Shown in pieces: positions 21,785-30,277 of a DNA stretch of 64,000 bases (its first letter is position 1; the number at the start of each line of letters is the position of its first letter). This DNA is from VRUE01 sp035712345. GTDB lineage: Bacteria; Actinomycetota; Thermoleophilia; Solirubrobacterales; 70-9. The notes under the pieces are model-generated. The model worked only from the letters and a program-made list of their open reading frames with translations, was not told the DNA's origin and did no database searches. A program made the translations under genes and the position numbers. The stretch lies in the NCBI GenBank assembly GCA_035712345.1, contig DASTAY010000035.1:62001-126000 (forward strand), given 5' to 3'.

Positions 21785-22714
21785 GTGAGCCGCCACGCCT
21801 GGGTGGTCGCGATCGCGTTGCTGGGTGCAGCGCTCGCGGCCACCGGCTGCGGCTTCGGGGCGGGAGCGAGCGTCGGCGAGGTATCGCTGACGGTCACCCG
21901 CGACTACGGGGCACGGCGGCTGGTGGGTCCGGTACGCGACGAAGCGAGCGAATCGGACACCGTGATGCGGCTGCTGGATCGCAGCGCCGATATCTCGACC
22001 CGCTACGGCGGCGGCTTCGTCAGCTCGATCGACGGGTTGTCCGAAGCCAGTCGGGCCGGGCGCCGTTACGACTGGTTCTTCTACGTCGACGGGGTCGAGT
22101 CGGCCGTCGGCGCGGCCGACTTTCCGATGCGCGGCGGCGACGCGATCTGGTGGGACTACCGCGACTGGTCGGCGGCGGAGCGCGTGCCGGCTGTGGTCGG
22201 CTCCTGGCCGCAGCCGCTGAGTGGCGGTTACGAAGGGAAGCGCCATCCGGTGACGCTCGAATGTCGCGCCGCGGGAGCGACGTGTGGCCTGGTGCGCAAC
22301 CGCCTCGCCGCCGCGGGGGTGGAAACGGTGCCAGGCGCTCCGCCCGCAGCGATCCGGGTTCTCGTCGGCCCCTGGTCGCGCCTGCGCGAGGATCCGGCCG
22401 CGGCGCAGCTCGACGACGGCCCGCAGGTCAGCGGCGTCTTCGCCGAATTCGCGGACGCGCCCGCCGCGCCGGGCGGGCTCGCGCTTCGCGGCCTCGACGA
22501 AGACGGCGCACCCGTGCGCGAGCTCGGCCCGGGCGCCGGGCTGGTCGCCGCCACCCGGCGTTACGACGCGCCGCCCGTCTGGCTCGTCACCGGCGCGACG
22601 AGCGCGGGCACGCGCGCGGCGGCGGGGTTGCTCGACGCGGCCCACCTGCGCGACCATTACGCCGTGGCTGTCGAGGACGGCCGGGAGACGTCGTTGCCGC
22701 TGGGAGCGCGATGA
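21785..22714 (+). CDS. DUF4430 lipoprotein (transcobalamin beta-domain-like)
   Basis: A 309-residue lipoprotein with GTG start and lipobox LAATGC at residues 18-23. Residues 35-145 form a DUF4430 domain with YDWFFYVDGVESAVGAADFP and RGGDAIWWDYRDW; the aromatic residues are those that line the cobalamin-contacting face in transcobalamin-type domains. The remaining 160 residues are a second, unrecognised globular domain. It overlaps ecfT by four bases (ATGA). Together with the preceding protein it gives two beta-domain modules outside the cell. Confidence 0.8.
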   Translation: MSRHAWVVAIALLGAALAATGCGFGAGASVGEVSLTVTRDYGARRLVGPVRDEASESDTVMRLLDRSADISTRYGGGFVSSIDGLSEASRAGRRYDWFFYVDGVESAVGAADFPMRGGDAIWWDYRDWSAAERVPAVVGSWPQPLSGGYEGKRHPVTLECRAAGATCGLVRNRLAAAGVETVPGAPPAAIRVLVGPWSRLREDPAAAQLDDGPQVSGVFAEFADAPAAPGGLALRGLDEDGAPVRELGPGAGLVAATRRYDAPPVWLVTGATSAGTRAAAGLLDAAHLRDHYAVAVEDGRETSLPLGAR

Positions 22715-23688
22715 GATCGCCCTTCGCCTACACGCCGCGATCGGGGCCGCTGCAGGCGGCCTCGCCCGGCGCCGCGGTCACCTACCTCGGCGCTTTGGTC
22801 GCGGTCGCCCTCCTCTACTCGAGCCCGCTGGCTCTGCTCGCCGTCGGGGTCGCCGCCGCTCTGGCTGGATGGTCGGCGGGGGCCGGCGGGGCGGTGCGGG
22901 CGGCGCTGCGCATGGGCCTCGCCCTGGCGGTGCTGATCGTCGTCGTCAACGCGCTCGTGGTCGACCGTGGCGAGACCGTGCTGCTGCGACTCGGCGAGTG
23001 GCCGCTGCTGGGCCGGGTGGACGTCACCGCCGAGGCGCTGGCGTCTGGCGCGGTGATCGGCCTGCGCGCGGCGGTGACGATGATCGCCTTCGCCGTCTAC
23101 TCGGCCTGCGTGGACCCCGATCGGGTGCTGCGCGCCCTGCGCCCGATCGCCGGGCGCTCGGCGCTGACCGCAACGCTGATCTCCCGCCTCGTCCCGGTCG
23201 CCGCCGCCGATGCCTCCCGCATCCGCGACGCCGCCCGCCTGCGCGGCCCCGCTGCCGCCCCCTTGGGTCGCGCCGCCCTGGCCCGTCGGCTCCTCACCGG
23301 TTCCCTCGATCGTGCCGTGGACGTAGCGGCGACGCTGGAGCTGCGCGGCTACAGCCTGGCGCCCCCCAGGCCAAGCGGGGCCAGGACGCAGGGAGGGCGG
23401 CGAGGGGAACGCACTTTTTCGTGCGTGACCCGAGTCAACCGACCGAGGACGCCGCCCCGCGCAGCGCCTGGGGGCGCCAGGTCGCGCTATGACCGGCGGT
23501 TCTACCTCGTCGGGGCGGTGGTTCTCCTCGCCGCGATCGTCGGCAAGATGGTGGGCGCCGACGGCTTCCACGCCTACCCGACGGTGGAATGGGGCGTGGA
23601 GAGCTCGACGGTCGCCCTCTCGGTCCTGGTCGTCCTCGCCGGCTTCGCCCCGCGCCGCCGCGCCGCGACGAGGAAGCGCCGTGCCTGA
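22711..23688 (+). CDS. ecfT: ECF transporter transmembrane component (EcfT/CbiQ)
   Basis: A 325-residue membrane protein coupling the S-component to the ATPases. Helices in the first 150 residues are followed by the cytoplasmic coupling helices with the paired Ala-Arg-Gly-type motifs (SRIRDAARLRG and ATLELRGYSL). A basic, proline-rich linker follows, encoded by a structured GC-rich inverted-repeat element, and then two extra hydrophobic segments (FYLVGAVVLLAAIVGKMVG and VALSVLVVLAGF) beyond the usual end. It overlaps its neighbours by 4 and 8 bases. Regulated by the upstream cobalamin riboswitch. Confidence 0.9.
   Translation: MRSPFAYTPRSGPLQAASPGAAVTYLGALVAVALLYSSPLALLAVGVAAALAGWSAGAGGAVRAALRMGLALAVLIVVVNALVVDRGETVLLRLGEWPLLGRVDVTAEALASGAVIGLRAAVTMIAFAVYSACVDPDRVLRALRPIAGRSALTATLISRLVPVAAADASRIRDAARLRGPAAAPLGRAALARRLLTGSLDRAVDVAATLELRGYSLAPPRPSGARTQGGRRGERTFSCVTRVNRPRTPPRAAPGGARSRYDRRFYLVGAVVLLAAIVGKMVGADGFHAYPTVEWGVESSTVALSVLVVLAGFAPRRRAATRKRRA
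23355..23481. repeat. 127-base inverted-repeat element inside ecfT
   Basis: Outer arms CCTGGCGCCCCCCAGGC (23355-23371) and GCCTGGGGGCGCCAGG (23466-23481) are complementary apart from one bulge. Inside are ACGCACTTTTTCGTGCG and, before the second arm, GGACGCCGC, the last also present at the same place in the 124-nt elements at 41449 and 63146. Total length is similar. The A-rich partner of the T-run is missing, so membership in that family is tentative. Confidence 0.5.
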
Positions 23689-25342
23689 GCTCATCGTCCC
23701 GCCGCGCGCCGTCCCTGCCCTGGCCATAGAGCACCTCTCCTACGCCTACGCGGGCACGAACGCTGCGTCGGCCACGCAAGCGGGGGCAAGGGCGACGCTC
23801 GTCCTTCGCGACGTCTCGCTGACGCTCGCGCCGGGGGAGTTCGCCGTGCTGGCAGGACGCTCCGCGTCGGGCAAGACGACCCTGCTGCGCGCCGCCTGCG
23901 GACTGGTGCCGCATTTCCACGGCGGTGAGATCGAGGGCAGCGTCCACGTCGCGGGCCTCGACGCGTTCGCCGGCGGGCCCGGCGAGCTGGCCGCTGTAGC
24001 CGGCTACGTCGCCCAGGACCCCGAGACCCAGATCGTCTCGACCACCGTCGCCGCCGAGATCGCCCTTCCCCTGGAGATGCGGGGCGACCCGCCCGCCTCG
24101 CGGGCCCGGGCGGTGGAGGAGGTGGCGCTGGCCCTCGCCATCCCGCACCTGCTCGATCGCACCGTCGACACCCTCTCCGGCGGCGAGCTCCAACGCGTGG
24201 CCCTCGCCGCCGCCCTCGTGACCCGCCCCAAGCTGGTCCTCCTCGACGAGCCCACCTCCCAGCTCGACCCCGTCGCGGGCGACGAGCTGATCTGGCTGCT
24301 GCGCCGCCTCAACGAGGAGTGGGGCGTCTCGATCCTCCTTGCCGAGCACCGCCTCGAGCGCTGCCTCGCCGCAGCCGACCGAGTCCTCGCCATGGACTCA
24401 GGCGCCGTGAGCTTCGACGGCCCTCCAGCCGACTTCCTCGCCTGGGCCCAACAAGCCGACGCAGCTTTGGAGACCCCGGCCGCCCGCCTCTTCTCCCTGG
24501 CCGGCATCGATCCGCTCCCCACCGGCGTCCGCCAAGCCCGCAACATCCTCAGCTCCGCAGAAACGTCTCTCGGGCGGGTGTCGGGGACGCCCCCATCCCC
24601 CCGACGGGCCCCGCCCGCCGCGACGATCAAGAACCTTTGGGTCGAGCTGACCGCAGCGGACGACCCCCGCGACGTCCTGCGCGGTATCGACCTGACTATC
24701 GGCCGCGGCGAACGCGTAGCTCTGATGGGCCGCAACGGCGCCGGCAAGAGCACGCTGCTCCGCACCCTTGCCGGCCTGGCCGACCCGGTGCGCGGCAAGG
24801 CCGAGGCCCCCGGCGGGATCGCCTTGCTGAGCCAGAGCCCCGGCGACTACCTGGTGCGCGAGCGTGTCGGCGACGAGCTGCCGGGCGAGGCCGGTCGCGC
24901 CGCCCTTCGCACCGTCGGCCTCGAGCCCGCGATCGACGCCGACCCCCGTGACCTCTCCGGTGGCGAGCGCCAGCGCCTCGCCCTGGCGATCGCCCTCGCC
25001 GGCCGCATGGAGGGCGAGGAGCTGCCCGGCCTCGTCGCCCTCGACGAGCCCACCCGCGGCATGGACCGCGCCCGCAAGCACGACCTGGAGGAGCTGATCG
25101 GGAGCCTGGCGAGCCGCGGCGCCGGCGTCGTCGTCGCCACCCACGACGTCGAGTTCGCCGCCGCCTTCGCCGAGCGCGTCGTCCTGCTCGGCGACGGCGT
25201 GGCGATCGCCGACGGGGCCACCGCCGAGATCCTCTCCGGCGGCTGGTACTTCGCGACCGAGGTCGCCCGCATCCTCGACCTGCCCGGCGTCGTCACGCCC
25301 GAGCAGGGGGCCGCCACGCTCGATCGAGAGGGGCATCGGTGA
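23681..25342 (+). CDS. ECF transporter ATPase, two EcfA domains fused
   Basis: A 553-residue tandem ABC ATPase. Domain 1 has Walker A GRSASGKTTLLR, a Q-loop at YVAQDPETQ, signature TLSGGELQRVAL and Walker B LVLLDEPTSQLDP. Domain 2 has GRNGAGKSTLLR, signature DLSGGERQRLALAIALAGRM and VALDEPTRGMD. Domain 1 carries Ser in place of the more usual Gly in GxSASGK. The GTG start overlaps ecfT by 8 bases and is preceded by GAGGAAG. The fusion replaces the separate EcfA1/EcfA2 pair; it drives import through EcfT and the S-component encoded next. Confidence 0.93.
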   Translation: MPELIVPPRAVPALAIEHLSYAYAGTNAASATQAGARATLVLRDVSLTLAPGEFAVLAGRSASGKTTLLRAACGLVPHFHGGEIEGSVHVAGLDAFAGGPGELAAVAGYVAQDPETQIVSTTVAAEIALPLEMRGDPPASRARAVEEVALALAIPHLLDRTVDTLSGGELQRVALAAALVTRPKLVLLDEPTSQLDPVAGDELIWLLRRLNEEWGVSILLAEHRLERCLAAADRVLAMDSGAVSFDGPPADFLAWAQQADAALETPAARLFSLAGIDPLPTGVRQARNILSSAETSLGRVSGTPPSPRRAPPAATIKNLWVELTAADDPRDVLRGIDLTIGRGERVALMGRNGAGKSTLLRTLAGLADPVRGKAEAPGGIALLSQSPGDYLVRERVGDELPGEAGRAALRTVGLEPAIDADPRDLSGGERQRLALAIALAGRMEGEELPGLVALDEPTRGMDRARKHDLEELIGSLASRGAGVVVATHDVEFAAAFAERVVLLGDGVAIADGATAEILSGGWYFATEVARILDLPGVVTPEQGAATLDREGHR

Positions 25343-27234
25343 GCTGGGAGCTGGCCAGCTTCGTCATCCTGGGAGCGCTCCTGATCGGTGGCTTCGCCTG
25401 GTATGAGCGCTCGCGGCCGACCTCTCAGGTCGTCGCCCTCGTCGCCGCGCTGGCCGCGCTGGCGATTGCCGGCCGCATCGCCTTCGCGGCCTTCCCGAAC
25501 GTCAAGCCGACCACCGACATCGTCATCTTTGCCGGCTTCGCTTTCGGGCCCGCGCCGGGCTTCGCCGTCGGCGGCCTCGCCGCGCTCGTCTCCAACTTCT
25601 GGTTCGGGCAGGGCCCCTGGACCCCGTGGCAGATGGCGGGGTGGGGGATGTGCGGCATCCTCGGCGCCGGCCTGGCCGTCGTGCGCCCCCGCGCGGGCCG
25701 CTTCACCCTGGCTGTCGTCTGCGCCGCCGCCGCCGTCGTTTACGGCGCTCTGCTGAACTTCTCCCTGATGGCTACCTACGGAGGGGACCTCTCGTGGAGA
25801 TATTTCCTCACCCTTGAGGCGCGCGCGGTGCCGTTCGAAGCCGCCCACGCGATCGGCAACGCCACCCTCGCCCTCCTCGCCGGGCCGGCGATGGTGCGGA
25901 TGCTGATCCGCTTCCGCGAACGCTTCGAGTGGCGCTCGCCCGCCGTCGCCTCGACCCTGCTGCTCGCGCTCGCCCTGCTGAGCGTGCTGCCCGCACACGC
26001 CGGGGCGGCCGGCATCGGTCCGACCCGTGCCGCGGTCTGGCTCGCGAGCGAGCAGAACGCCGACGGGGGCTGGGGCGCTTCCCCCGGCGAGGACTCCTCG
26101 CCGGAAGTGACCGCCTGGGCGATGCTCGGCCTCGAGGCGATCGGTCGCAGCCCGCTCGACGTCACCCACGAAGGGCACAGCCCCGTTGACTACCTGCGCG
26201 GTCGCGTCGAGCAGCTGGAAAGCCCCGGCGATCTCGCGCGCACGATCCTCGCGCTCGAGGGCGCCGAGGTCGACCCGCACTCGTTCGGCGGTCGCGATCT
26301 CGTCTCGGCCCTGGTCAAGCGCCGCCGCGACAACGGCTCCTTCGAAGGCTGGCCGGGATCGACCGCGTTCGCCGTGATCGCCCTGCGCGCCGCCGGGGCG
26401 ACGGGCGGCCTCGACCGGTCGATCTCGTGGTTGGCGAAGGTGCAGGAGGGCGACGGGGGCTGGGGGGACGTGCCCGACTCGCCGAGCACCGCCGACGGCA
26501 CCGGCGCGGTGATGCAGGCGATGCCCGGCGCCGAAGCGGCCAAGCACGGCCTCGGCTACCTGCGCAACACCCAGCGCCCCAACGGCGGCTTCGCGCTGGG
26601 CGGCGGCGGCCCGGTCAACTCCCAATCGACCGCCTGGGCCGTGCAGGGGATGCTGGCGGTCGGCGCCGATCCCGGCTCGGCCAAGGGGGGCGAAAGCGCT
26701 CTCGACTACCTCGAAGCCCGCCAGGACGCCGACGGCCACTACCGCTACTCCTCCTCCAGCGACCAGACGCCGGTCTGGGTCACCGCCGAGGTCCTCTCGG
26801 CCACCGCCGGCCAGCCCTTCCCGGTCACTCCGGTCGCGCGTCAGGTTCCCCCTTCGCAGTCCTCCTCGGGATCCGTGCCCACCACCCCGGCGCCGCCTGC
26901 GAGCACCGTGCCGCCCGCGGCCACCGGGAGCCCCAGCGAACTGCTCGAATCGCTCGGCCAAAGCCCGGGCGCCGTCTCCCCGCCGGGCGTCGGCAGCCCG
27001 CCGGCCATCAGCCCGGCCGCCCCCGGTGGGCCGGCGCCGGTGACGCCGCCGGGCGGCTCGCTGAAGGGCCTCGTCCCCGAAACGAGCGCCGCGGTCCCGC
27101 CCCCGGCGGCGCCGCCGTTCGAAGCCGGCGACAACCCCGGCCCCAAGCCGTGGGCGCCGATCGGGATCGGGCTCGGCGCCGCCGCCGCCGCGCTCGCCGG
27201 CGTCCTCCTCCTCGGCCGTCGCTTCGCCTGGTAG
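25339..27234 (+). CDS. ECF S-component fused to an extracytoplasmic alpha/alpha-barrel (transcobalamin alpha-domain-like)
   Basis: A 631-residue fusion. Residues 1-200 are an S-component-like membrane domain with about six helices (FVILGALLIGGFAWYERSRP; IVIFAGFAFGPAPGFAVGGL). A further helix near 207-227 leads outside. Residues about 229-495 form helical-hairpin repeats with DGGWG motifs (ASEQNADGGWG, KVQEGDGGWGDV, RPNGGFALGGG), the fold of prenyltransferases, squalene cyclases and the transcobalamin/intrinsic-factor alpha-domain. A long Pro/Ser linker and a final membrane helix (612-630) re-anchor it. GTG start overlapping the ATPase stop. Inferred substrate: cobalamin or another corrinoid. 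Confidence 0.82.
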   Translation: MSWELASFVILGALLIGGFAWYERSRPTSQVVALVAALAALAIAGRIAFAAFPNVKPTTDIVIFAGFAFGPAPGFAVGGLAALVSNFWFGQGPWTPWQMAGWGMCGILGAGLAVVRPRAGRFTLAVVCAAAAVVYGALLNFSLMATYGGDLSWRYFLTLEARAVPFEAAHAIGNATLALLAGPAMVRMLIRFRERFEWRSPAVASTLLLALALLSVLPAHAGAAGIGPTRAAVWLASEQNADGGWGASPGEDSSPEVTAWAMLGLEAIGRSPLDVTHEGHSPVDYLRGRVEQLESPGDLARTILALEGAEVDPHSFGGRDLVSALVKRRRDNGSFEGWPGSTAFAVIALRAAGATGGLDRSISWLAKVQEGDGGWGDVPDSPSTADGTGAVMQAMPGAEAAKHGLGYLRNTQRPNGGFALGGGGPVNSQSTAWAVQGMLAVGADPGSAKGGESALDYLEARQDADGHYRYSSSSDQTPVWVTAEVLSATAGQPFPVTPVARQVPPSQSSSGSVPTTPAPPASTVPPAATGSPSELLESLGQSPGAVSPPGVGSPPAISPAAPGGPAPVTPPGGSLKGLVPETSAAVPPPAAPPFEAGDNPGPKPWAPIGIGLGAAAAALAGVLLLGRRFAW

Positions 27235-27247
27235 CCGCGGGCGGGCC

Positions 27248-27253
27248 TATACG
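27248..27253 (+). promoter_or_regulatory. -10 hexamer TATACG of the nitroreductase gene
   Basis: TATACG lies eight bases before the ATG at 27262, with no Shine-Dalgarno sequence between, consistent with a leaderless transcript separate from the corrinoid operon. Confidence 0.4.
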
Positions 27254-27261
27254 CTCGCGGT

Positions 27262-27771
27262 ATGGATGTCGAGACGGCGATTCGAACCCGTCGCACCCAC
27301 AAGGCCTTCGGGCCGGAGCCGCTCTCGCGCGAGCAAATCGACGAGCTGCTCGAGCTGGCCCGCTGGGCGCCGAACCACCAGCTGACCGCGCCCTGGCGCT
27401 TTCGCGTCCTCGGGCCGCGGACACTGGAGCGGTTGAAGGCCGCCGCCGGCCCCGAGGGCGCCGCCAAGCTCGACCGCGCGCCCACCCTCGTCGTCGTCTC
27501 CTGCGCGCTCGGCGCCGACCCCGTCCAGGGCGAGGAGGACCTGCACGCCACCGCCGTCGCCTCCTACATCGTCCTGCTCGCCGCCCACGCCCGCGGGCTC
27601 GCCGGCTACTGGCGCACCCCCGGCCTGCTGCGCTCGGCCGAGGGGCGCGCCGCGGTCGGCCTGCCGGAGGGCGAGCGCTTCGTCGGCCTGCTCCACCTGG
27701 GCCCGGCGCGGCAGGAGAAAGAGCCGCCCGAGCGCCCCGCGGTCGAGCAGACGACCACCTACCTGGACTGA
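27262..27771 (+). CDS. nitroreductase-family flavoprotein
   Basis: A 169-residue single-domain nitroreductase-like protein. The N-terminal FMN phosphate site is AIRTRRTHKAFGPEPLSREQ, with LARWAPNHQLTAPWRF and the C-terminal FVGLLHLGPARQEKEPPERP, typical of the short group. These enzymes bind FMN as homodimers and reduce various substrates with NAD(P)H; the true substrate is unknown. It is not BluB, lacking that family's sequence features. It is followed two bases later by glpD. Confidence 0.85.
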   Translation: MDVETAIRTRRTHKAFGPEPLSREQIDELLELARWAPNHQLTAPWRFRVLGPRTLERLKAAAGPEGAAKLDRAPTLVVVSCALGADPVQGEEDLHATAVASYIVLLAAHARGLAGYWRTPGLLRSAEGRAAVGLPEGERFVGLLHLGPARQEKEPPERPAVEQTTTYLD

Positions 27772-27773
27772 GG

Positions 27774-29450
27774 ATGCTGAGCCGCGCCGCAGCCCTGGAG
27801 GAGATCGCCGCACAGCGCTTCGAGGTGCTGGTGATCGGCGGCGGCATCACCGGCGCCGGCGTCGCCCTCGACGCCGCGTCGCGTGGCTACTCGGTGGCGC
27901 TGCTGGAGCGCGGCGATTACGCGGTCGGCACCTCCAGCCGCTCCTCGAAGATGGTCCACGGCGGCCTGCGCTACCTGCAGAACTTCGACCTGGGCCTGGT
28001 CCGCGAGGCGCTGCTGGAGCGCCAGCTGATGGTCCAGCTCGCGCCGCACCTGGTCTACCCGACGCCCTTCGTCGTGCCCTCCTTCGAGGACGAACCCCGC
28101 GACCGCAGGCTCGGCATCGGGCTCAACATGTACGACGTGATGGCGACGACGCGGGTCGGCCGCAGCCGCCGCGAGATGCGCGCCTCCAAGGAGGAGGACG
28201 AGGACTTCTACTGGTCGCCGGACCGCCACCGCACGATCGACCGCGAGGAGCTGCTCGAGCTCGTCCCCTCGCTGGAGCGGCGCGACCCGAACGACGCCTA
28301 CCTCTTCTACGACTGCCAGACCGACGACGTGCGCCTCGTCCTGACGGTCCTCGGCGAGGCCGAGCGCTTCGGCGCCGTGATGCTGAACGGCGTCGAGGTG
28401 ACCGAGGTGCTCTCGCGGGGCGGTCGCGCGAGCGGCGTCGCCGCGGTCGAGGTCGACTCGGGCGAGCGCTTCGAGGTCGAGGCCGAGAACGTCGTCAACG
28501 CGACCGGCGTCTGGGCCGACCGGATCGGCCCAGAGCTGACCGAGGAGGAGGACGTGCCGCGGATCGCGCCCAGCCGCGGCACCCATGTCCTGCTCGACCG
28601 CGAGGATATCTCCACCGGCTCCGGCGCCTGCATCGTGCCCGCCGGCGCGGAGCGCCACATCTTCGCCCTGCCCTGGTACGGCCGCACCCTGGTCGGCACC
28701 ACCGACAACGACTTCGACGGCGACATCGACCGGCCGCGCCCCGGCGGGGAGGACGTCGAGTACCTGCTCGACGCGGTCAACGCCTTCTTCGGGACGAGCG
28801 TGGGCGAGTCGGACCTGGTCGGCGCCTACGCCGGCGTGCGGCCGTTGATCTCCACCGGCGACCCGAAGAAGTCAGTCGACATCTCACGCAAAGCCGAGCT
28901 GTACGAGACCTCTTCGGGGATGTTGACGATCACCGGCGGCAAGCTGACGACCTGGCGGCGGATGGCCAAGCAGACCGTCGACCGCCTGGTCGAGCGCGAG
29001 GGTCGCGAGGCGCCCTGCCACACCGCCGAGATCCCGCTCGGGATGGAGGCGCGGCCGGCCGACCTGGAGGCGCCGGACGGGGTGGGGGAGGAGTCCGTCG
29101 CCCAGCTCGCCTTCCGCTACGGGCATGCGGCTCGGCGGGTCCTCGGCCTGGCGCACGAGGACCCGAGGCTGGCCGAGCCGATCGTCCCCGGCCGCCCCGA
29201 CCTGCTCGCCGAGGCGGCGATCGCGGCGCGCCTGGAGCAGGCGCGCTGCGTCGCCGACGTGCTGCTGCGCCGCACCCGTCTCGGATTGCTGGCGGCGCCA
29301 CAGCTGCGCGACGCCGCCGCGGTGCGCCCCGTCGCCGAGGTGCTCGGCGGCGAGCTGGGCTGGTCGCGCCGCCAGGTCAAGCGCGAGGCCGAGGCCTGGC
29401 CGGCTGCGCTGGCCGAGGCCGGCGCCGACCCCGCCGCGGCGGCCGTCTAA
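27774..29450 (+). CDS. glpD: aerobic glycerol-3-phosphate dehydrogenase
   Basis: A 558-residue FAD enzyme oxidising sn-glycerol-3-phosphate to dihydroxyacetone phosphate and passing electrons to quinone at the membrane. Motifs: VLVIGGGITGAGVALDAASR (FAD), TSSRSSKMVHGGLRYLQNFD (family signature), VGTTDNDFDGD, GAYAGVRPLI and LTITGGKLTTWRRMAKQTVD. The C-terminal helical domain is complete (RYGHAARRVLGLA). The ATG at 27774 follows the nitroreductase stop by two bases; GAGG is just upstream. Full length for the family. Confidence 0.95.
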   Translation: MLSRAAALEEIAAQRFEVLVIGGGITGAGVALDAASRGYSVALLERGDYAVGTSSRSSKMVHGGLRYLQNFDLGLVREALLERQLMVQLAPHLVYPTPFVVPSFEDEPRDRRLGIGLNMYDVMATTRVGRSRREMRASKEEDEDFYWSPDRHRTIDREELLELVPSLERRDPNDAYLFYDCQTDDVRLVLTVLGEAERFGAVMLNGVEVTEVLSRGGRASGVAAVEVDSGERFEVEAENVVNATGVWADRIGPELTEEEDVPRIAPSRGTHVLLDREDISTGSGACIVPAGAERHIFALPWYGRTLVGTTDNDFDGDIDRPRPGGEDVEYLLDAVNAFFGTSVGESDLVGAYAGVRPLISTGDPKKSVDISRKAELYETSSGMLTITGGKLTTWRRMAKQTVDRLVEREGREAPCHTAEIPLGMEARPADLEAPDGVGEESVAQLAFRYGHAARRVLGLAHEDPRLAEPIVPGRPDLLAEAAIAARLEQARCVADVLLRRTRLGLLAAPQLRDAAAVRPVAEVLGGELGWSRRQVKREAEAWPAALAEAGADPAAAAV

Positions 29451-29472
29451 GCCCTTCAATAACCTGCCGCCC

Positions 29473-30267
29473 GTGAACAAAACCCAGCTGGAGTCCAAGC
29501 ACATCGCAGAGCTGCACGACCTCGCCGCCGAGGCGGGGGTCGAGCGCTATCGCATGCTCTCCCGCGCCGAGCTGATCGAGAAGCTCGCGGGCGACAAGGG
29601 GGGCGCGCAACCCAAACCGCAGGGCGAACGTCGCGGCGGCGACCCAGGGCGGGGTCGCCAGCGCGACCGCGGCCGCTCGCGCGCGCCGCGCGAAGAGCGG
29701 CGGCCCGAGCCCGAGGAATCGCCCGAGCCCGAGCCCGAGCCGCGGGCGCCCGAGCCCGGGCCGCAGCCTGAGGGCAGGGACGAGGCCGAGCGACCCAGGC
29801 GCAAACGGCGCCGCCGCCGCTGGGGCCGGCGTCGCAAGGGCGTCCGCGTCCACGACCTGCTGCTGCCGGCCGCGCCCGGCCGCCGGGCGATCGTCTACGC
29901 CGAGAGCCGCGCCGCCTGCACGGCCCTGCTGCGCGAAGTCGCCGCCGAGCTCTCCGAGGAGTCCAACGGCCCCGACCCGATCGCCCTGCTGGTCGATCCC
30001 AGTCCCGAGGAGCTCGCCGACTGGAAGCGCGAGGCGCCGAAGGCGGAGATCGTCTCCGCCGGCAAGGCGAACCACGCCGAGGACGCGATCGCCCAGGCGC
30101 AGGCCCGCGCCAGGGGCGGCGAAGACGTGTTCGTCCTGATCGACTCGCTGACCCGCTTCGCCGAGGCGTTCGCCGGCGCGGAGGAGGCCCGCGAGCTGTT
30201 CGACGCCGGCAACGGCGGCGGCAAGGGCACGCTCACGGTGCTCGCCGCGATCGAGCGTCAGAGCTAG
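29473..30267 (+). CDS. Rho-like protein with degenerate ATPase core (no Walker A)
   Basis: A 264-residue protein. Residues 1-40 form a Rho-N/SAP-like helical domain (IAELHDLAAEAGVERYRMLS, RAELIEKLAG). Then comes an Arg/Pro/Glu-rich linker (about 45-115), like that of actinobacterial Rho. The C-terminal 140 residues align with the Rho motor core: PDPIALLVDPSPEELADWKR matches the Rho LIDERPEEV region and GEDVFVLIDSLTRFAEAF matches its Walker B. Where Rho has APPKAGKTT this protein has YAESRAACT, so nucleotide binding is probably lost. The RNA-binding CSD is also missing. Role unknown, perhaps a modulator of Rho. Confidence 0.72.
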   Translation: MNKTQLESKHIAELHDLAAEAGVERYRMLSRAELIEKLAGDKGGAQPKPQGERRGGDPGRGRQRDRGRSRAPREERRPEPEESPEPEPEPRAPEPGPQPEGRDEAERPRRKRRRRRWGRRRKGVRVHDLLLPAAPGRRAIVYAESRAACTALLREVAAELSEESNGPDPIALLVDPSPEELADWKREAPKAEIVSAGKANHAEDAIAQAQARARGGEDVFVLIDSLTRFAEAFAGAEEARELFDAGNGGGKGTLTVLAAIERQS

Positions 30268-30277
30268 CGCGACCCGC

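Noticed and set aside
27262..27771. BluB (lower-ligand synthesis) because of the adjacent B12 operon
   Set aside because: Lacks BluB-type sequence features and has its own promoter-like element; an ordinary short nitroreductase fits better.
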